37,866 bases of DNA from JBMFOH01 sp049969715 [NCBI: bacterium]. GTDB lineage: Bacteria > DUMJ01. Positions 33,476 through 37,866 of this stretch are shown in pieces. The translations under genes were made by a program, and so were the position numbers. Below the pieces are notes generated by a model. That model ran no database searches. It was not told where the DNA came from and worked only from the letters and a program-made list of their open reading frames with translations. The stretch's first letter is position 1. Each line of letters opens with the position of its first letter. The DNA is taken from assembly GCA_049969715.1 (NCBI GenBank), contig JBMFOH010000020.1, positions 1 to 37,866 of the forward strand, written 5' to 3'.

Positions 33476-33721
33476 TCATTTTGCCCACCCCCTTTCCAAA
33501 GACCGTTTGAAACATTCTAATACGATGGGTAATCCTAGATAACTTAATTCCTGCTCCGCAGAAACTACATACTTTAAATACTCCTTACGCCTTTCTACAA
33601 ATACTTTCCCTAAAAATAAGCCTAGTATCACTGAAAACATCAATACTATTAAATATCTCTGTATCAACTCCTCTTCATATTGCTCTTTATAATAGACTGC
33701 ATTTAAATCTAGTAGGTTCAA
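33476..33721 (-). pseudogene. C-terminal transposase fragment
   Basis: Open frame of 81 codons from a TTG. It has a hydrophobic V-L-M-F-S-V-I-L-G-L-F-L-G-K stretch and basic residues after it, like the helical C-terminus of IS4-type transposases. The stop codon lies inside the left terminal repeat, as is usual for compact IS elements. It is separated from the N-terminal fragment by a stop and frame change, and the middle catalytic Asp and Glu region appears deleted. Confidence 0.55.
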
Positions 33722-33764
33722 TTATCTAACTTCCCAAGCTTTATCTCTTTCCCGTTGGTAAGTC

Positions 33765-34214
33765 TTATCCCCATATCTCCTTTTTGAATGGAAGAATAGT
33801 TAAAATCTCTTCTATACACTTAAACATGAATTCATTTCTAGATTTATACCTCATAGAGTCTATATCTTTTTGTCTAAGGACTTTAGCATAGAATGGGATA
33901 GACCTACCTTTAAAAGGAAAAGATGCAAAGAATATTTTAACATCGTATCCATTAAGAGAGGTAAAATCTATAATTACATGAGTTGTTTTGACCTTCTGTA
34001 GAATAAAGTTAACGAAGGCTTTATAACATCTTAAATCTCTCCATACCCTATTAACTTTAGACTGTTTTAGTCCATCTGTAGGTAGATAAAGAGCTATCTG
34101 TCTCATGAATAGGCTCTTAGCTTTCAAGATAGCATATGCAATCAATGTAATGTTCTGGGCAGCCTTTTTATTTAGGGAGTATTGTAGTAAAATATTTGCT
34201 ATCAAATGTAGCAT
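33765..34214 (-). pseudogene. N-terminal transposase fragment (IS4-like DDE)
   Basis: 149 codons with an AGGAGGTGA site before the ATG. The stretch V-I-I-D-F-T-S-L-N-G and later F-K-G-R-S-I-P-F-Y-A-K resembles the first catalytic Asp region of IS4-type transposases (I-D-x-T and G-R-x-I-P-L). The frame stops after the N-E-F-M-F-K-C-I-E-E-I-L helix, before the second catalytic Asp. A full-length enzyme of this type has 350-450 residues, so this copy is inactive. Confidence 0.65.
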
Positions 34215-34298
34215 TTAAGTCACCTCCTGGAAGTTTTTTATAAAATTATACTACAAGCTTCCAGGGGGTAAAATTTTGATTACAGATCAGGTCCTGCT

Positions 34299-35648
34299 AT
34301 GATTAGTGGTATCACTTGGAATACTATCTACAGAGACAAATATCCTCATATATGTTCTCCAGTAAGTAGGGAATGGTGTATAAATTGGGGAGGTTATGTG
34401 CTTTTTGACTGGGACACATTCTTTAGTGCCCTTATGATTTCATCTGAAAATAAAGATTTAGCTTATAGTAATATAAAAGCGATTCTTTCAGAGATAACAG
34501 ATAGAGGATTTATTCCCAATTTTGGTTCAAGCTCCGGTAAGTCTGAAGATAGGTCTCAGCCACCTGTAGGTAGTTATTGTATACTAAAGGTCTACCTACA
34601 ACACAGAGATTTAAGATTATTAGAAGAGACATATGAACTACTTAAATTATGGCACAAGTGGTGGTTTACCGCTAGAGATGGAAATAAGAATGGACTTTTA
34701 GAATGGGGTTCTGATCCTATTGGACTTGAAAAATGGCACTATCACGACTTACAGGCGGCAAAGTTTGAATCAGGATTAGACAACAGTCCTATGTATGATG
34801 ATGTCGTGTTTAATACTACCACTAATACTATGGAGCTAGATGATGTTGGCTTAAATTCTCTTTATGCGTTAGATTGTTGGGCTCTGTCTGAGATTGCTAG
34901 AGAGCTAGGGAGATACGAAGATGAGATAGAATTTATGGAAGAGTATCTTCAAATGAGAGGACGTATAAACTCAATGCTATGGAATAAAGATTTAGGAATA
35001 TACACAAATAGGTACTGGGATAGGAGATTTTCTGATAGAGTATCTCCTACATGCTTCTATCCATTATTAGCAGGGATACCTACTAAAGAGATGGCAGAAT
35101 ATATGATAAAAAAATATCTGCTGAATGAGAATAAATTCTGGGGAGAATATATAATTCCAACTACACCTAAAGATGATCCGGCTTTTCGAGATAATAATTA
35201 TTGGCGAGGCAGGATATGGGCACCTATGAACTTCCTTGTTTATGAAGGGCTAAAAAGATATAGATTTGATAATGTTGCTTATGAATTTGCAATGAGATCT
35301 ATAAATCTTTTCTTAAAAGAATGGCGAGAAGAAGGTCATATCCATGAGAACTATAATGCTATAACTGGGGATGGAGATGATGTAAAAAATTCTGACCCCC
35401 TTTATACGTGGGGAGGGCTCTTAGGATATATAGGATTAGAAGAGATTGTAATGGTAGAGCCTTGGAATAATGGCCTAAGAATAGGAAGTTCCTATATAAA
35501 GAATGCCAATATAAAAAAATATAGAGCTTTAGGAAGTATTTGGGATATAGATACTTCTAATGGAAAAACTACCATAATTAGAGATGGTAAAGTGATAGCA
35601 GAGAACATAGAAGGAGAAGTTCTTAGGGAGGTGTTCTTTTTCAAATAG
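34299..35648 (+). CDS. GH63/trehalase-like glycosidase, probably 5'-truncated
   Basis: 449 codons encoding an (alpha/alpha)6-barrel glycosidase resembling the MGH1/GH63 group. Seen are W-N-T-I-Y near residue 7, V-S-R-E-W-C-I-N-W-G-G-Y, F-D-W-D-T-F-F, F-E-S-G-L-D161-N-S-P (likely general acid), W-R-G-R-I-W-A-P-M-N and H-E350-N-Y-N (likely base). Related proteins usually have an extra N-terminal beta domain before W-N-T-I-Y. Here the frame opens only 8 bases after the IS right end, with no proper ribosome site, and in-frame codons run back into the IS repeat to a stop. The catalytic domain looks intact, so activity is possible if it is expressed. Substrate unknown; alpha-glycosides such as glucosyl- or mannosylglycerate are options. 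Confidence 0.8.
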   Translation: MISGITWNTIYRDKYPHICSPVSREWCINWGGYVLFDWDTFFSALMISSENKDLAYSNIKAILSEITDRGFIPNFGSSSGKSEDRSQPPVGSYCILKVYLQHRDLRLLEETYELLKLWHKWWFTARDGNKNGLLEWGSDPIGLEKWHYHDLQAAKFESGLDNSPMYDDVVFNTTTNTMELDDVGLNSLYALDCWALSEIARELGRYEDEIEFMEEYLQMRGRINSMLWNKDLGIYTNRYWDRRFSDRVSPTCFYPLLAGIPTKEMAEYMIKKYLLNENKFWGEYIIPTTPKDDPAFRDNNYWRGRIWAPMNFLVYEGLKRYRFDNVAYEFAMRSINLFLKEWREEGHIHENYNAITGDGDDVKNSDPLYTWGGLLGYIGLEEIVMVEPWNNGLRIGSSYIKNANIKKYRALGSIWDIDTSNGKTTIIRDGKVIAENIEGEVLREVFFFK

Positions 35649-35674
35649 TGATTACAGGAAGTGGCATAATTCAA

Positions 35675-35723
35675 TTGACAGACCATTATTCTATATGGTA
35701 TATTTTAATTGCAAACGATTCAT
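35675..35723 (+). promoter_or_regulatory. Promoter with LacI/cre-like operator before the right permease operon
   Basis: TTGACA (35675-35680), 18 bp, TATATT (35699-35704). TGCAAACGATTCAT (35710-35723) lies at the expected transcript start and matches 8 of 10 fixed positions of the LacI-family pattern TGNAANCGNTTNCA. This placement would allow repression. Confidence 0.55.
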
Positions 35724-35743
35724 ATTGATGGAGGAGGAGAGAG

Positions 35744-36727
35744 ATGTTTGGGTACGTGCTTAGACGTATACTTTATATGATACCAACATTAGTGTTGATA
35801 TCAGTAGTGTCTTTTATCATTATTCAATTACCTCCTGGTGATTTCCTTACTTCCTATATTGCCCAATTGAGCCAGACAGGAGAGACAGTAGATGAAGCTA
35901 CTGTAGCAGCATTGAAACACCGTTATGGCCTGGACCAGCCATACTACGTTCAGTTCTTTATGTGGGTGTGGGGAATGTTACATGGGGATTTTGGACAGTC
36001 ATTTGAATGGAATAGGCCTGTAAGCCAGTTAATATGGGAAAGATTGGGACTTACAGTAGCGGTATCAACGTTCACTTTAATCCTTACCTGGATACTATCC
36101 TTTCCTATAGGGATGTACTCAGCCACTCACCAATATTCTATTGGAGATTATACCTTTACCTTCCTAGGATACATAGGACTAGCAACTCCTAATTTTATGA
36201 TAGCCCTTATTCTTATGTGGATAGCCTATTCTGTATTTGGGGCAAGTGTAGGAGGTTTATTTTCACCTCAATACGTAGAAGCACCTTGGAGCTGGGCAAA
36301 GTTTGTAGATATGTTAGGACACCTATGGATTCCAGCTATAGTTATAGGGATGGGGGGAACTGCAGGACTTATAAGAACCCTTAGGGCAAATCTATTAGAT
36401 GAGCTCCATAAGCCATATGTAATAACTGCCAGGGCTAAAGGTGTTCCGGAGAGAAGATTACTATGGAGATATCCATTGAGGGTGGCTATAATTCCCTTTA
36501 TAAGTACTGTTGGGTGGACTCTTCCAGGAATCATTTCAGGAGAGACTATAGTAGCTGTAGTATTAAGTCTTCCTACAACAGGTCCTTTATTATTAAGGGC
36601 TCTCCAAAGTCAGGATATGTATCTAGCTGGTAGTTTCATTATGCTCTTAAGTTTTCTCACAGTTCTAGGCACACTTATATCAGATATACTTCTTGGATGG
36701 GTGGACCCAAGGATAAGGTATGAATAA
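35744..36727 (+). CDS. Oligopeptide/oligosaccharide ABC transporter permease, DppB/OppB type
   Basis: 327 aa, paralogue of the protein at 1127. It keeps S-F-I-I-I-Q-L-P-P-G-D-F, Y-G-L-D-Q-P-Y-Y-V-Q-F, G-D-F-G-Q-S-F-E-W-N-R-P-V, the V-I-T-A-R-A-K-G-V-P-E-R loop and D-P-R-I-R-Y. GGAGGAGG precedes the ATG. There is no binding-protein gene upstream; it may lie beyond the window or be shared with the left system. Confidence 0.95.
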   Translation: MFGYVLRRILYMIPTLVLISVVSFIIIQLPPGDFLTSYIAQLSQTGETVDEATVAALKHRYGLDQPYYVQFFMWVWGMLHGDFGQSFEWNRPVSQLIWERLGLTVAVSTFTLILTWILSFPIGMYSATHQYSIGDYTFTFLGYIGLATPNFMIALILMWIAYSVFGASVGGLFSPQYVEAPWSWAKFVDMLGHLWIPAIVIGMGGTAGLIRTLRANLLDELHKPYVITARAKGVPERRLLWRYPLRVAIIPFISTVGWTLPGIISGETIVAVVLSLPTTGPLLLRALQSQDMYLAGSFIMLLSFLTVLGTLISDILLGWVDPRIRYE

Positions 36728-36739
36728 GGAGGGAGAATA

Positions 36740-37866
36740 ATGGCAGATGAAGAACTAGTAGAGCAAGAAAAACTAGAGACTACTGTAGAAGAGAGAGTAT
36801 ATCTTGCTTCCCAATGGCAGTTAATATGGTGGAGGTTTAGAAGGCATAAGTTGGCAATAATAAGTGGCGTTATTCTAATAATAATATATCTTCTAGCTAT
36901 ATTCTGTGAATTTATATCCCCATATGATCCGAATAAGTATGATATAAGATATACTTATGCTCCCCCTCAGATAATCCATATATTTCGAGATGGTAAACTA
37001 GTAAGACCGTTTGTATATGGTTATAAGATAGAATTAGATCAGCAGACATTAAGAAGGGTGTATAGACCAGATCCAAGCCAGATATACCAGGTAGATTTTT
37101 TTGGAAGAGGAGACCCGTATAAATTCTGGGGCAGATGGGAAAGCGATATTCATCTTATAGGGGTAAAAGAAGGAACGATATTTTTGCTTGGAACAGATAG
37201 AATGGGAAGAGATATGTTTTCAAGGATCCTATATGGGGCAAGGATCTCGACTTCGATTGGACTTATAGGTGTATTCTTAAGTTTCGTGTTGGGACTTATT
37301 ATTGGAGGTTTTTCTGGGTATTATGGAGGACTGTTCGATAATTTTGTACAGAGGGCTATAGAGTTTATTAGAAGTATCCCAACAATACCGTTGTGGATGG
37401 CATTATCAGCTGCATTACCACCTCACTGGCCTCCAATAAGGGTTTACTTTGGCATAACAATAATACTATCTCTTATCGGATGGACTGGATTGGCTAGGGT
37501 GGTTAGGAGTAGATTCTTATCTCTAAGGGAAGAAGACTTTGTTATGGCAGCTAGATTAGTTGGGGCTAGTGAATGGAGGATTATTATGAGACATATGGTC
37601 CCTTCATTTATGAGTTATATAATAGCAAATATAACGCTTTCTATCCCTGGTATGATCTTAGGTGAAACCTCTTTAAGCTTTTTAGGTCTAGGTTTAAGAC
37701 CACCTACAATAAGCTGGGGTGTATTACTTCAGGAAGCACAGAATGTTAGAACTGTCGCTCTTTCTCCTTGGTTGCTTCTTCCGGGGGTCTTTGTAATAAT
37801 AACAGTCTTAGCGTTTAACTTCCTGGGTGATGGTCTACGTGATGCAGCTGACCCATATGCTAGATA
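36740..37866 (+). CDS. Oligopeptide/oligosaccharide ABC transporter permease, DppC/OppC type (3' end missing)
   Basis: 375 full codons read by hand; no stop before the window edge. GGAGGG site upstream of ATG 36740, 12 bp after the OppB-like stop. TM1 is near residues 40-60, then a roughly 90-residue periplasmic insertion, then the intact L-G-T-D-R-M-G-R-D motif near residue 150 (the left paralogue has G-R-C). The coupling loop is A-A-R-L-V-G-A-S-E-W. Its last 77 bases are identical to the left paralogue even at silent sites, although the sequence just inside differs. Confidence 0.93.
   Translation, partial: MADEELVEQEKLETTVEERVYLASQWQLIWWRFRRHKLAIISGVILIIIYLLAIFCEFISPYDPNKYDIRYTYAPPQIIHIFRDGKLVRPFVYGYKIELDQQTLRRVYRPDPSQIYQVDFFGRGDPYKFWGRWESDIHLIGVKEGTIFLLGTDRMGRDMFSRILYGARISTSIGLIGVFLSFVLGLIIGGFSGYYGGLFDNFVQRAIEFIRSIPTIPLWMALSAALPPHWPPIRVYFGITIILSLIGWTGLARVVRSRFLSLREEDFVMAARLVGASEWRIIMRHMVPSFMSYIIANITLSIPGMILGETSLSFLGLGLRPPTISWGVLLQEAQNVRTVALSPWLLLPGVFVIITVLAFNFLGDGLRDAADPYAR
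37790..37866 (+). repeat. 77-bp terminal inverted repeat, right copy
   Basis: Exact reverse complement of bases 1-77. It codes the C-terminal F-V-I-I-T-V-L to D-P-Y-A-R segment of the right OppC-like permease. Confidence 0.97.

Larger units (their letters stand above)
33465..34290 (-). mobile_element. Decayed 826-bp IS element with terminal inverted repeats
   Basis: The ends are a perfect 14-bp inverted repeat, CTGATCTGTAATCA (33465-33478) and its complement (34277-34290). A looser similarity continues inward to a run of Cs. Inside are two fragments of a minus-strand transposase. A promoter (TTTTAC, 17 bp, TATAAT at 34245-34250) lies inside the right end, and a 7-bp inverted repeat (34227-34233, 34258-34264) flanks it. 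No target duplication is visible (flanks differ), suggesting an adjacent deletion or rearrangement. Size and fragments suggest an IS4-like element with internal deletions; the family is tentative. Confidence 0.75.

Noticed and set aside
35646-35656. GTGATTACAGG after the glycosidase as a third IS end
   Set aside because: Shares only about nine bases with the IS terminal repeat and has no partner; most likely chance.
1-37866. Circular element or plasmid suggested by identical ends
   Set aside because: The end repeats are inverted, not direct, so they cannot close a circle; a shared repeat in the assembly explains them better.
1-37866. CRISPR array, tRNA or rRNA genes
   Set aside because: No regularly spaced repeats and no tRNA- or rRNA-like segments were seen in the intergenic gaps, which are nearly all under 240 bp.

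Overview
The window is an AT-rich bacterial chromosome fragment, probably a metagenomic contig. Arginine codons are mostly AGA/AGG and isoleucine codons often ATA, a usage common in thermophiles. Ribosome binding sites are strong (AGGAGG) and -10 boxes are TATAAT-like, several with an extended TGn. All three solute-binding proteins have signal peptides ending in A-Q without a lipobox cysteine, which fits a periplasm or Thermotoga/Dictyoglomus-type secretion better than a typical Firmicute. I cannot name the phylum.

Region 1 (1-9936) looks like a polysaccharide or uronate utilisation locus. It holds a family-5 (oligopeptide-type) ABC transporter on the minus strand (binding protein 2202-4085, two permeases 1-2122), a secreted PL5-like alginate lyase (4330-5559), and a divergent plus-strand operon of oxidoreductase, TIM-barrel isomerase, sulfatase-like hydrolase and a second oxidoreductase (5700-9936). 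The binding-protein promoter and the oxidoreductase operon promoter carry the same 14-bp dyad, TGAAC-N4-GTTC(A/T), exactly 4 bp upstream of the -35 box. This suggests one activator controls both.

Region 2 (9951-14526) is a minus-strand operon of a sugar binding protein, two permeases and a second sulfatase-like protein. Both sulfatase-like proteins have Thr where sulfatases need Cys or Ser.

Region 3 (14658-24653) is mostly housekeeping: B12-dependent ribonucleotide reductase (nrdJ), an adenosine-specific kinase, MFS and EamA transporters, a GuaB3-type IMPDH relative, cysteine synthase, and a metY-metX-metW methionine operon.

Region 4 (24713-33388) is a second sugar-import island. A YesM/YesN-like two-component system lies upstream of a binding protein, two permeases and a URO-D-fold protein of unknown function. 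A Gfo/Idh/MocA oxidoreductase and a cyclase-family hydrolase with an altered metal motif are divergent from it.

Region 5 (33440-37866) holds a decayed 826-bp IS element, a glycosidase (449 codons) that appears to have lost its 5' part at the IS edge, and a second oligopeptide-type permease pair with a LacI/cre-like operator at its promoter.

The first and last 77 bases are exact reverse complements. Both lie in the 3' part of the two oppC-like paralogues, so the window ends at a shared repeat, and both terminal genes are partial. No transporter ATPase, tRNA, rRNA or CRISPR array was found, and no gene-free stretch exceeds 300 bases apart from the decayed IS.
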